NCBI GenBank assembly: GCA_037176845.1
Contig: JAYKXP010000037.1
Span: forward strand, 186,001-250,000
From: Paramarasmius palmivorus
Taxonomy: Eukaryota > Basidiomycota > Agaricomycetes > Agaricales > Marasmiaceae
Reading direction: 5' to 3'
DNA: 64,000 nucleotides
Made by a program: the position numbers and the translations under genes
Part shown: piece after piece, positions 33,741 through 45,210 of the stretch
Layout of the letters: every line of letters starts with the position of its first letter
Position numbering within the stretch: position 1 is the first letter of the stretch
Notes under the pieces: generated by a model
Databases searched by the model: none
What the model saw: only the letters and a program-made list of their open reading frames with translations
Told to the model about the DNA's origin: nothing

Positions 33741-35928
33741 ACCACTGAAACCTTTCAAGTTTCATGGCCGAGATTCTTTTGCGTTTGTTTTGTAGTCATT
33801 GTGGTAAATTTCCATGACTACACCACCAATTTGAAAGGATATTAGAATGATACGTTGTTTCTGACAGCAAAAAAGCGTACCATCATGATATTGCTTTCCG
33901 ATGCTGACGACAGCAAACCGATATCCGGCCGGCTGGATTTTCCCGGCCTCCGAATGATGTCCTTTTGACATTTCGTCAAAGTCCATTTAACGTTCCTCTT
34001 CCATGTCCTTCTCACATCTCCATCCCTTCGCTTTGCATCGACGACACTTCAATTTTCTCTCCAAGTTCAAAAATCAGGCCACATGGTTCGTGAGAAACAG
34101 GGCTTTTTCGTATAAGCGGCTGCCACGTCGCACAATGCTCTTCACTTCACACCACATCTTTGTTCCACCAAGTTCCTTTCCGAGTCTGAGCTCAGTTTGG
34201 CTTCGACGTTCCAGAATATCGTGCGTGTCCAATCCTACAAGAAGACTATATCTGACTTTTATTCTCTCAGTGATCATTCAAACTCGGCTGCTTGGTGTCT
34301 GCGTCTGTCATCGGTATCTTCAGATTATTTTACTCATTCAATGTCATTCGCGGACTCATCTTTCTTCTCTGGTTCCAGATTCCTTTCCAGGTTCACTTTG
34401 GCTCCAATTTTGCTATCTGAGTTGTGATTATGGTGCGTCAGTTCTATCTTCAGATCCTGGTTATCATACTCATTCAAAGACTCGCGTCGTCAGTTTTCAG
34501 GTAATTCTGTTCGTGTTTTGCATTGTCGAAGTTAGCTTTAGAATTTACTCGCGAGGTGGCTGTCTGGTCAAGCTTGATTTCTGAAGGATCAAAGGTGTGT
34601 CGCCAAGTTCCATCCGTTGGTATAATTCTGATTTGTTTGTTGTAGGGCTGCGAGCTAAACATACCACACTTTTATGACCTTTCCCGCTGTAGTCGCTCTG
34701 AAGGTATAGTACCTGTACCAATCACATTATGTATTATTACTAGTCCTAAGTATCTTGTACTACATGTGTATTAAATCTACTATTGTGAATGGAACAGTTA
34801 TTGAGATTCGTCTATTTAATGCCCAAGAAGTGACCCTAAAACGCTTTTGAAGGTGGGTACCCAGGAAGGGAAACCCGAATATAGTGTCTGGAATCGCATA
34901 AGCGTAAAAGCTCTTTGGAATATTAAAAGGATGTTCCAGTGCAATGTGAACTTGACATGGAGCCATATAACACAAAAGTGATTGATGATCTGACATTCTA
35001 GGAACATCCCGGGAACCGACCGAGGACGTCACTTTCGCTTCAGCGAAATACCACACTGGTGATCTCCCTGACACATCCTACCAGAACCGTGGTGGTACAT
35101 AGTATTGTTCACGACAATCATCAATATTATTGCATTTATTCCAGGTCTGGTGACAGATACTGCGACATCGTATTATAGTATCCCTGCACAAAGCTCTGGC
35201 GAAAATCTGATTCCCGAAAACGCATACTTCTGGGTTTAGCTGGCTTCCGTGAGTGATTCAAAGGTCATTTCAGACCTAAATGCTCCATTATCCTAGCAGC
35301 TAGACATCTTGAAACGAATGGGTCGAAGCCGGGCAGGTTGAAAGTGTTATATGACCGGTAGTCCGACCACCCGGAAATGGTGCTTTCGAGGATGTTTTCA
35401 AAGAGTGGGGGCAGGATCGCGTATATTCAAGTTCTCCAAAGATGGCGTTTCTTTTCAATGTTGACTTTTGTCCCCTCGCGGACCACCTAACCCGCAGCTA
35501 CGCTACAGTTCCCGTGAGGTTCATGGAGAAAGAAAGAATACTAAAGACGTACGCTATATCCCGCCTGAAATTTACCTGCATCCCCCTCATACTATACAGA
35601 TCCGCTAGGAATACCACGGTTCTCCGAATATTCGAAAGGAAGGCTGGGTGACGACTGGTAAAATGACGATTGCTGAGGATGTGTATGTGTTGAGCGTCAA
35701 GCATGCCGCATGCTGATGTTGATGGACCAGTTGGGTAGCGGCTTGAAACACACTTGAAGTCTGAAGATGTGTATAGAGAATTTTGCGCGTGTCAATTTTG
35801 ATAAAGCAGTGTAAGTCGGAGGAACGGAGGAAGCGGGTAAAATAAGCGCCCATTTTTCTGATTTTAAACCACCACCATCGCGGCAAGAGCGGTTCAGGAA
35901 ATTGGTGAATCTCAAAGCTTTAAGATAT
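33741..35928. other. Intergenic between peptidase copies 3 and 4
   Basis: About 2.2 kb. A plus-strand frame of 193 codons at 34003-34584 is open but has no recognised motif, an odd Phe/Ser/Leu-rich composition and no splice pattern, so I do not call it. Nothing else recognised. Confidence 0.45.
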
Positions 35929-36413
35929 CACAGGGGGCAAAACCCGCGTGCCAGAATTTTCCTGGCACACGGTGTTTCAATGCACTTCCCCTGCACTTAC
36001 CATGCACTGATAGAATAAAATCCCTTTGTTCTGCTAAGTAGTACCTGTTAAGTTAGCCTGAAGTAAATAATGTGGCAAGCCCTTTGTCTTCATTGTTCAA
36101 CTGTCCTACAGATTATTCGTTTCAAAGACTCTAGCAAGGAACTCGACATAAGTCATCCTTGTACTGTGGTTTTTGTATCATATATTGAAAAGTAGCGTCG
36201 ATAACTGAAGGGAGCTCTAATGAGCTCTAATGAGCTTTTGGTAATTTCATTGGATAAGTATGCTTATTTAATTATTTAATTCTACACCTTTGCTGAGTCT
36301 TCAACAAAGGGAAAAACTCGGTGAGTGCATGGTCAGTACCAGGTCAGTGCCAGGTAAGTGCATTGAAATGTCGTGTGCCAGAAGTTCCTGGCACGCGTTT
36401 CTTGCCTCCTGTG
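35929..36413. mobile_element. MITE-like inverted-repeat element, 485 bp
   Basis: Imperfect terminal inverted repeats of about 100 bases: the left arm (35929 to about 36030) begins CACAGGGGGCAA and the right arm (about 36305-36413) ends TTGCCTCCTGTG. Each arm contains a small hairpin (GTGCCAG ... CTGGCAC) and the shared word TTTCAATGCACTT. TAT flanks both ends and may be a 3-bp target duplication. There is no transposase frame inside, so it would depend on an enzyme elsewhere. A short direct repeat of GAGCTCTAAT is near 36212-36232. It sits about 400 bases upstream of peptidase copy 4. Confidence 0.7.
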
Positions 36414-36817
36414 TATGTCGAAGCAAGCAACCTCTTCACGATCCACAACCAACCAACCGTCCGTCCATATGACATCGGTGAGCTGGCATCGCGCAATGGA
36501 TACCGCCGTCCTCTTATGCCGCTCTCTTGTGCTGCTCCGATCTGCAAGGTGGAGCATCTAAACAGCTTTGAAGCCTTTCATTTTGCACCCCAAGGTTTAA
36601 TTCTCCATGTGTTCCCCAAAGAGCCGCTATTCGTTGATATTGATCTCCTTCGCCGTTCGGCTTCCAGGAGGATGACGCACACCACCGGTGCTAAGTACTA
36701 GTGTTACTGTCGCCCTACTACGCCTCTTATCATTCACTCTCGTTGGCTCATGTAAGCTTCTTGTTCTTCTATTCGCTCATTACTTGACATTCTGCTTAGA
36801 GCATACCTTCCCCACTC
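36414..36817. other. Promoter region of peptidase copy 4, conserved with copy 5
   Basis: A stretch near 36545-36680 resembles 40850-40980 upstream of copy 5 (shared words include CACAGCTTTGA-like and CGCCGTTCGGCTTCCAGGAG). The similarity suggests the promoter was duplicated together with the gene. Confidence 0.5.
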
Positions 36818-38975
36818 ATGGGCCAAATCGAAACAAGAGTACTCTGTCTCGTCTTTGCTGGAGTGCTCTCAATTCTTGTAGCAAGAGCACAGGAGAATTC
36901 ATCGGAATGGACCGAGTCATCTTGGGCATCTGTGAGTGACCTCATCTACTGTATGGTATAATGAGCTCAACATACACCGCTTCTAGATCGAGCCTTCGAA
37001 GGAGCTATCCTGGGTCAAGTGTTATGATGGCTCCTTCGAGTGTGGCCGTTTCCAAGTTCCTCTCGACTACTCTGATCCTGAAAGAGATTCTGCTGCTATC
37101 GCACTTATTCGCATGAAAGCCAACGTCTCCTCCAATAGTCCAGAATATCGTGGTCCGATCCTCTTCAATCCCGGCGGGCCTGGTGTTGGTGGCGTCGATC
37201 TCATGTTACAAAGGGGGAATCGATTCGTTCAGATTATTGGCTCACAGTTCGATCTGGTTGGATTCGATCCTCGGGGTGCGTTATCTTCAGCAAATCCGTA
37301 TATGGAACTTCTCTAACTTCCTGCAGGCGTCAGTCGCTCTACGCCCCGAGTGGAGCTGTTTCAAACTCGTGAAGAGCGTGCCTTATGGTTCCGTCCAGCC
37401 ATCAAGGAGCTTAACCACTCGTCGGATAATGTTGCGAGCTTTTGGGTGCGGAACAAAATCAATGGTCAGCTTGCGCAAGAACGGCTCATTAATCTTCTAC
37501 CTTACATCACGACCTCTCATGTGGCCCAGGATATGCTCCACATCGTAGAAGCTCATGGCAGGGAAAGGCTCCAGTATTGGGGTTTTTCGTATGTATGATA
37601 ATCTTGTTATGGCCAAGTCTAATCACTTTTATTATCGAGGTATGGCTCAGTCCTCGGTTCAACCTTCGCTGCCATGTTCCCGGTAACTCCATCCCTCTTG
37701 CATTTGTGTATACCTTACTAAACTAAGATACTGAAGGACAAAGTGGAGCGATTAATCATTGATGGAATCGTCGACGCTGAGAGTGATTACTATACCAGTA
37801 TGTGGGGCTATTTTTACTGTGATGATTCAATTCATCTAATACTGTTGTTTAGCCCAGTGGAAACTATCAACTCTTGACACCGACAAAGCCCTCCGCTGGT
37901 TCTTTGAGGACTGTTACCATGCCGGCCCGGATGTGTGCGCCTTTCACGCATCTTCGGTTGAAGCTATGGAAGATAGGCTCAACAGGTTGTATGGGTCTAT
38001 CATTGAAGCGCCAGTTCCAGTTCGCACCAATACTTCTTATGGCTTAGTCGACTACGAATTCCTGCGACAAACGATATTCCTTGCCCTGGCCGAACCTTTT
38101 GCCCTCAACGAGCCGTTTCTCCGTTGGCCCGCTCTGGGTACTGGATTGGCTGACCTTGAGGCAGGAAATGGGACTATTTTGTGGGAAATGATGGAGGAGC
38201 CTCCGTTTAAATGCTCTTGCGATCCATCTGAATATGTTTTCGAAACCAACTTTGAAGAAGCAGAGTTTGCTTTCGTTTGCAACAATGGCGATGTTGTGCC
38301 CCCGAGTTTGGAGGATGCCAAGAAGCACTACGATGAGAGCCTCGAAATATCCGGATGGAACAGTTTGTATGCTTCGATGAGGATACAGTGCAGGTAGGTC
38401 TTCGTGCTTTGTAGTAGGTACTTCATAGTACTCAAAGTCTCTTAGCTCATGGCCCAGAATTCCCAAAGATTTCTTCAGAGGTAGCTTGCTCCAGGGTAAA
38501 TCTTCAGTGGTAGGCTCATTGTTCATCGTTCCCTTAACAGGTCCCATTTCCGGGAACACTAGCTACCCTCTTTTGATTATTGGTAATTCTGCCGGTACGT
38601 TGCGCGGCATGTCCTGGAACTTAACCCTCATTCCTTCATAGATCCTCTTACCCCTCTTCGGAAGTAAGTATCTCATTTGACACGTAACTATCACAAGTCG
38701 CTCAACATCACACCTCCAGTGCACACATTGTCTCAAAGAGCTTTCCTGGATCTGTCGTACTCACTCAAGACTCATCTGGGGTAAATTTATTCGTGTTCTG
38801 GGCTGCCCACGGCTGATCATCTAGCTTTCAGCATGCTTCCTTCACTTCCCCCTCTGTATGTATTGACAACGCCGTTCGTGCCTATTTTGTCAACGGTATT
38901 CTCCCGGAACCGGGCACAATTTGCCAGACCGACAGAAATCCGTTCGATACGAATGGCACCAGGGCAAGCTCTTGA
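36818..38975 (+). CDS. TAP-like alpha/beta-hydrolase, copy 4, C-terminus cut short
   Basis: Same exon plan as copy 3. Signal peptide MGQIETRVLCLVFAGVLSIL from the ATG at 36818, then EWTESSWAS, CGRFQVPLDYSDPERDSAAI, GPILFNPGGPGVGG and GFSYGSVLG (nucleophile). The lid has an extra EPFALNEPF repeat that other copies lack. The triad Asp is in DPLTPLRK and the His in HASFTSPSVCI. After NGILPEPGTICQ the frame ends early at NGTRASS (stop 38973-38975), about 35-40 residues short of copy 3. The bases after the stop still resemble the lost tail but contain indels, so the 3' end has decayed. All catalytic residues remain, so it may still be active; a role as a pseudogene in progress is the alternative. 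Confidence 0.8.
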
Positions 38976-39278
38976 AGCAAGCTATAATAAAAAGTATATC
39001 GACCCTTGCATGCAGCAACGCAACCTTGCGACTTCTCCGCCATAGACGTGCAGCCTGGCAACTGAAGGTGTAGTGTATATCGTACAATTGCATAGCTTTT
39101 CCATATTCAATCCATATTTCAATACCAATGATCTTGTGCTTCTTTATGTACTCAGTCCGGTATCTCGTTGACAGAGGATGTTTTACATTCACAAATGATA
39201 AATTACTTGAAAGATAGGGAGGCCTCAGTACCTACAGAACACGGAGCCATCCTTATTAGCGTGCCGAATGGGCTTATA
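38976..39278. other. Decayed 3' end of copy 4 and spacer
   Basis: The first 60 bases keep traces of the lost peptidase tail. The rest has no feature up to the inverted-repeat element. Confidence 0.45.
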
Positions 39279-40098
39279 CACCGCCAAACGAGTAATTTCT
39301 GTGATCATTATGTGAGGGAAAACATTGTGACAATCTAATCAGTGGATCAGAACGATACCTCACAGATATTGACATGGGAATTTTTGTCAGGATCACCCGG
39401 GGCTTTTTGTCATACCAGCCCGAGGTTTTTTTGAGATATCTGTAGGATATTTTTTGCAGGTCGGCTGAATGAAGCTAATGTCAAAGCCGTCTCAGGCTCA
39501 GGTGGTCCAAATTGATAAAATAATGGAGTAAAAGGAATATGAAATGCACTGTATCTTCACACTGTTGAATCTGCATGTACTTAGCGAATCCAGATTGTGC
39601 AGAGAGGGTATTGTGTAGAATATTACAAGGTACACTACCGACACGATGTGTCTGAGGAGGTCTAGAAATATATAGGTTACTGGTGTAGTGGTCTTGTTGC
39701 GGTATTGAGAACGTGTGATTAATAAGGGACGGGTGAAGTAAGGTTCGATCCGGGCTTATGGCGTATTATTTTTCATCACTTTTCTAGTGACGATCACCCC
39801 TACGAGACTTAAGCCTTTAGCCATGATAACCGTAATCAATTCTATGGAGCCTTCAAGCTTAACCCGTCATAGGCTGGAAGCAATTTTTCAAAAATCTTTT
39901 ATACAGCTTGAGGCGACCTGTAAAAAATATCCTACAGATATCTCAAAAAAACCTCGGGCTGGTATGACAAAAAGCCCCGGGTGATCCTGACAAAAATTCC
40001 CATGTCAATATCTGTGAGGTATCGTTCTGATCCACTGATTAGATTGTCACAATGTTTTCCCTCACATAATGATCACAGAAATTACTCGTTTGGCGGTG
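39279..40098. mobile_element. Inverted-repeat (MITE/foldback) element, 820 bp, 188-bp arms
   Basis: Two arms of 188 bases (39279-39466 and 39911-40098) are nearly perfect reverse complements, starting CACCGCCAAACGAGT. TA flanks both ends, as for Tc1/mariner-type insertion. The 444-base centre has no transposase frame. Inside it TGGTGTAGTGG (39681-39691) and GGTTCGATCC (39742-39751) resemble the A and B boxes of tRNA-type pol III promoters, but no cloverleaf folds. High arm identity suggests a young insertion or conversion between arms. It lies between peptidase copies 4 and 5. Confidence 0.8.
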
Positions 40099-41122
40099 TA
40101 GTTAAGCATGTTCCAGCCCAAGAGGACCATACTCTGCGCTCATTTGATCTTGTTGTAATGCCGTTTGCGTGGATATAACGAGGGGGCCAGGCAAGGGTCC
40201 GGTGCTCGACCAGTCTGCCAGTCGTACAGTGATACTTGCATGCCGGCCTTAATCGTGTCGCGTAGTATTTGAGGATCAGGTGAGACTGTCGAATGGATAT
40301 GGAAACCTCTGAGTATCTTCATTATGATGTATTTGTACGAGTCGTTGCCTACTGTAGATGAGCAAACAAGGCGAGGTTTTCATAGCGGTGATACATACCC
40401 AGGGCTGAATCCGACGCTGACCACTCTAGCTAGGCCTCCTTAGGCTTTCAAAATGTCGAGGCTCGCCTCGGACGCGACGATGTTCGAAGACCAGACTTTG
40501 TGGGAAAGGGCAATGCCGGTGAGTTGAGAATCATGGGCGTCTCGAAAATGAGACGTTTTCTGCTTTGTAATCAAGCCATTTTGTTTCTCGCCTCGATCAT
40601 TGCACCCAAATCGCTGTAACCTCAAAATTCACAACACCGAGCCTAGTGGGTCTGAACATGCAGTATGAGAACTTTGAAATTTACACAATCTGAAAGTTCG
40701 GAGTCAGTAAGTCACTGACTCTTCATCTATTCCACATACCGCTCAACTAAAAATAATCACAGTGAGCGGTACGACATTCACTATCTCTGAATGTATGAAG
40801 TCTTGTGGTACGTTATCACGCTCCCGTTCGTGAATTTCTGTTACATGAGGTGGAGTATCTCCACAGCTTTGATGCCTTTTTGATTCATTCAGTTGTTGTT
40901 TCGGGGCCATTCCCCCAAAAATCGGTATTCGTTGCTTCGATACTAATCTCTTTCGCCGTTCGGCTTCCAGGAGAAATGACGTTGAACTCACCAATGTGAC
41001 CGCCATCCTACCGAACCTCTTGCCGCTCATTCGTTACAGCGGGATTTAAAGGCAATCGAGTAGGCTATACTTGTCTCCTTCGTCAGTCAATTTCTCCCTT
41101 CTGGAAAACGTCTGTCTGACTC
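40099..41122. other. Intergenic upstream of peptidase copy 5
   Basis: It holds the promoter segment shared with copy 4 (about 40850-40980). The remaining frames are short and unrecognised. Confidence 0.5.
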
Positions 41123-43390
41123 ATGAATTCGATAAAAAGAGTTGGCTATCTCATTTTCGCTTCAATTCTCGCTCTCAGGGTAGGAGCGCAAGAGAATTCA
41201 ACCCATCCTTCAGGTTGGTCTGACTCGTCTTGGGCATCTGTGAGTGGCCTCCATTTGTTACATCACGTATGGGTAACTGAACTTACTGGCTCAGATCGAA
41301 CCATCGGCAGAGCTAGCATGGACGAAATGTTACGATGGTTCCTTCGAGTGTGGCCGTTTTCAGGTTCCTCTCAACTATTCTGACCCCAACGGAGATTCCG
41401 CTGCAATAGCCCTGATTCGCATCAAAGCCAATGTATCCGCCGACAGTCCAGAGTATCTTGGCCCCATTCTCATTAATCCTGGGGGGCCTGGCGTTAGTGG
41501 CGTTGACGTTGTGATACAAGTCGCTGAACTATTCAAGCAAGTAATTGGTCCTCAGTTTGATATTGTTGGATTTGACCCTCGAGGTGCGTCTTCTAGTCAA
41601 TGTCATAGAACTCAGTTTGACCATCTTGCAGGCGTAAGACATTCCACACCCCGAGTAGAATTGTTCAAATCTCGTGAGGAACGTGCATTATGGTTCCGCC
41701 CAGCCATCAAAGAACTGAACCACTCGTCGGACAATGTTGCAAGCTTTTGGGCGCGGAACAAAATCAATGGCCAACTTGCAGAAGAACGGCTCATCAATCT
41801 TCTACCCTATATCACGACTTCTCATGTAGCCCAGGATATGCTTCATATCGTAGAAGCTTATGGAAGAGAAAAGCTTCAATACTGGGGATTTTCGTACGCT
41901 CGAACAACTATGCCGTCGTCGTGTGAGATCTGACGCTGCTCATTTTCAGGGCCGGCTCAATCCTTGGTTCAACTTTCGCAGCAATGTTCCCGGTAAGCTC
42001 TTCAAATGAGTTCTTCATGCCCATTGTTCTGACTCTTACTCAAGGACAAGGTTGAGCGGTTGATTATCGACGCCGTAGTTGATGCTGAGAATGACTATTA
42101 TACCAGTATGTGAGGCCAGTTTTGCTGCTGCTCAGTCATCTAATTCTGTTGTGCAGCCGAGTGGAAATTTTCGACCCTTGACACTGACAAGGCCCTCAAC
42201 TGGTTCTTCAAGGACTGTCATAACGCAGGGCCCGAAGTATGCGCCTTTTATGATACATCTCCCGAAGCTATGTGGGAAAGGCTTAACAGATTATATGAAT
42301 CTATCATCCGATCTCCAGTCGCTGTGCGCACAGAGACATCTTATGGACTTGTCGATTATGAATTCCTCCGGCAAGCAATATTCCTTGACTTGGATAGTCC
42401 ATTCGCTCTTTGGCCTGCACTAGCTACTGGATTAGCCGATTTGGAAGCCGGAAACGGAACTGCAATATGGAAAACACTCGAAGAGCCTCCATTCAGATGC
42501 TCTTGCGATCCCACCGAGTATGCGTTCGAAGACAACTTTCCTGAAGTCGAACTGGTTCTCGTTTGCAACGATGGCGACGTTGTACCACCAAGTTTGGAAG
42601 AAGCTGAAAGGCACTACAAAGAAAGTGTCATGATATCTGGGTGGAATAGCTTATATGCCACAATGAGGATTTCATGCAAGTGAGCCATTTTACTCTGCGG
42701 CCTCTTCGACATGTTCATCGTGACTCTCTAGCTCCTGGCCAAGGATTCCTAGGGATTTCTTCAGAGGTAATCAGTACACAAGCATTGTTCTCAGTGGCAT
42801 TTGTTTAAATGTGGTATACGCAGGACCCATTTCGGGGAACACAAGCTACCCTCTTTTGATTATCGGCAATGTCGCTGGTACGTTGCATCAGCAAGGCTTC
42901 TCTCAAGACTTAACCCAATCATTTCATCACAGATTCTGTAACTCCCATTCGGAAGTAAGTACCTTACAAGTGGTACGAGTCCATACGCCTCTTAATACCA
43001 TACTTGCAGCGCCCACGTCATCTCGAAGAGCTTCCCTGGATCTGTCATACTTACTCGCGACTCAGCTGGGGTGAATTACACTGTGCTCTTTGACTTGCTC
43101 AACGACACTAATGGGTTCATTTTCAGCACAGTTCGCTGTCTTCCCCGTCCATATGTACCACCAAGGCTGTGCGTGCCTACCTCGTCAACGGTACTCTCCC
43201 GGAGCCAGGCACGATCTGCTCAATTGACGGAAACCCATTCAATACTACGAACACCTCCGAATCGACGAAGCGGGAGCTTTCTAAAGCAGGATATACCGAA
43301 GAGGACATCGCCTTATTGCACGTCTTGGAGCAGGTAGCGGTCTCGCCTCCCAGGCGTCGAAGACGCGTAGTTTCGCCGTTGGGAATCTAG
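41123..43390 (+). CDS. TAP-like secreted alpha/beta-hydrolase (S33 type), copy 5
   Basis: Full-length copy with the exon plan of copy 3. Signal peptide MNSIKRVGYLIFASILALRV. Then GWSDSSWAS, CGRFQVPLNYSDPNGDSAAI, GPILINPGGPGVSG and DIVGFDPRG. The nucleophile elbow reads GFSAGSILG, where the other copies have GFSYGSVLG; the GxSxG pattern and serine are kept. Lid segment GNGTAIWKTLEEPPFRCSCD. Triad Asp in DSVTPI and His in HSSLSSPSICT. The tail ends in an arginine-rich stretch (SPPRRRRRVVSPLGI). No frame break seen. Closest to copy 4. The tyrosine-to-alanine change next to the serine and the basic tail may alter substrate choice (inference). Confidence 0.88.
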
Positions 43391-43693
43391 AACATAGCAC
43401 ACCATACCTCGTATATAACTCCTTCTGTACTCGATAATCGATTTCTTTCTCCATCCTTTCCAGAGCGATATTCGAGCCATTCGCCCTTGTGTGTTTGACA
43501 AAGCAGAGGAAACATCTAAGTGTTTAGGCAGACTTGCAACTCCAAACACTTCGTGCCAAAAATCCATTCCTCATTGTTCACAGTACTAAGGGTATCATTT
43601 TACAATGTACAATACACAACATAATGAGATTACATGACGAATACATAAGCATTGTCCAAGTCGACTAATCAGCACCTTAGTATCAATCCTACC
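43391..43693. other. Convergent 3' spacer
   Basis: About 300 bases between the 3' ends of peptidase copy 5 and the minus-strand F-box/LRR gene. Nothing else seen. Confidence 0.5.
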
Positions 43694-45210
43694 TCAATGG
43701 CCAAGCCAATCTCGTTCCAGATAGTGCCTTTTATAACCACGGAACACAAACCCATCTTTATCAACACGTCGACCCAGCTGATAAACATACTCCGCTCCAA
43801 GTACTACCGTCCCAGAACACTCGATTGTGGGGTCCAACAGGCGTGCAATGGTACTAATTGCATGCAAGTAGGAAATGGGAGCGACAGCGGAAGACATGTG
43901 AGCGAGGATACCGCAACGCGTCAAGTTGAGGCTTCTCAGTGAAGGAGGGGCCGTCGATAAGATTGCATCCTAGGAGGACAAAGTCAGGGATAGGTAAAAG
44001 AGCTTGCGCGTTGACACTTACGGTGATACCATCACGCAACTCGCTAAAGTTCACCGATACACTGAGATACTCCAACACGTGACACTTTCCAAACGCTTTG
44101 ACATTTCCTTTCGCTAAACACCATTCTTCACTCGCCACAATTCCCGATTCTACAGTCAGCGAAACCAACGACTCTCCGTGGAGAGATACAACACGCTCGT
44201 ATAGAGCCTCAGTGAGTGCGTCTGCGTCATAGGAGCTTCCGAGGTCGACAAGAGCGAGATTCTGGATGCCCGCATAGCTCTCCAGGTACCCCAGGAGGTC
44301 CCTATCGAGGATTGACGTTGTAAGATTACGAAGTTGGATCCCTTGGTCCTGAAGAGCTGCCCATAGTCCCGTCACTGCCACAGTATGCGTGAGGTCGAGT
44401 GCTGTTAACGATGGCATAGGCATCGTCTGTGCAGAGATCTTCCATCGTGGAAGGCGGAGATACTCCAACCTCTGCATATCTGGAAGATTTTCGAACGAGA
44501 ATGCCTCCTGATTAGAGTCCGACCATGCGACATCTAACGTGAGTGATGTCAACGCAGGGTTGGCGTCTATCAGATGGAGTAGAGGGCGTCCTATCCTACC
44601 GAATGGGCCGGTGATAGATAGAACTGAGAGGGTGCGTATTGGGCGATAGTCGAATGGGAAAGGGAATTTGAGGTCAGTGTACCCTGTGAGATGCCATTCT
44701 CGGAGAGAGGAAAGGTTTGACATGTAAGAAAGAATAGCGTGGATAGTTGGTTGGTCTTCCGTGCCGTTCAAGTTCCATCTATACATGCGTGAGCGGTGTC
44801 CTGTGGTAAGAGTAGATAGAGACTTACCGCATAGCCCGGACGTTACTTAGCTTCCCTAAAGCATCTTCAAGGATCTGCAAAGCTCGTGGACCATCCTTGA
44901 CCAAGTTAGACGTAAAGTGTGGCGGCATTGTGATAGCCAAATTAAGGACTGAAGGTCCAAAGCTGAAAGGTTTCTTGGCGAAATGTTCCAGTAACAAGCT
45001 TGAAGTAATATCCATGCGAACCGAGGCGAATAGAACTGGCTTGAGAGCATCCCCCAGTCGACGATCGCATCTTCGAAGGTTTCTGAGGTCTTCTACCTCA
45101 AGCTAAGTCCACAGTTAGCAAACCTGAACGTGAAACGGACATAACAGGACTTGCATGATTGCCAACAGCACACAGTAACTCTGAAGGGAGATCCAGGAGA
45201 AGGCTCATGA
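43694..45210 (-). CDS. F-box/leucine-rich-repeat-like protein
   Basis: ATG at 45210 gives MSLLLDLPSELLCAVGNHAS, the start of an F-box. An intron (GTTATG donor, CTTAG acceptor, about 45104-45149) leads to LEVEDLRNLRRCDRRLGDAL, completing it. Later exons carry leucine-rich segments (LREWHLTGYTDL, LRNLTTSILDRDLL, LEYLSVSVNFSEL). The last intron (GTAAGT ... CCTAG, about 43972-44019) joins GIT to DAILSTAPPSLRSLNLTRCG, and the end is YLERDWLGH at 43694. As in other fungal F-box/LRR proteins, it likely recruits substrates to an SCF ligase. Not closely related to the F-box gene at 28808. Confidence 0.8.

Noticed and set aside
34003..34584. 193-codon plus-strand open frame
   Set aside because: No motif, odd composition rich in Ser, Phe, Leu and Arg, a competing open frame on the other strand, and no splice pattern like its neighbours. 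Probably chance.
39671..39760. tRNA gene candidate from A/B-box-like words
   Set aside because: No complementary acceptor stem and a poor T-arm; the cloverleaf does not form. Kept only as a possible pol III-like promoter inside the element.
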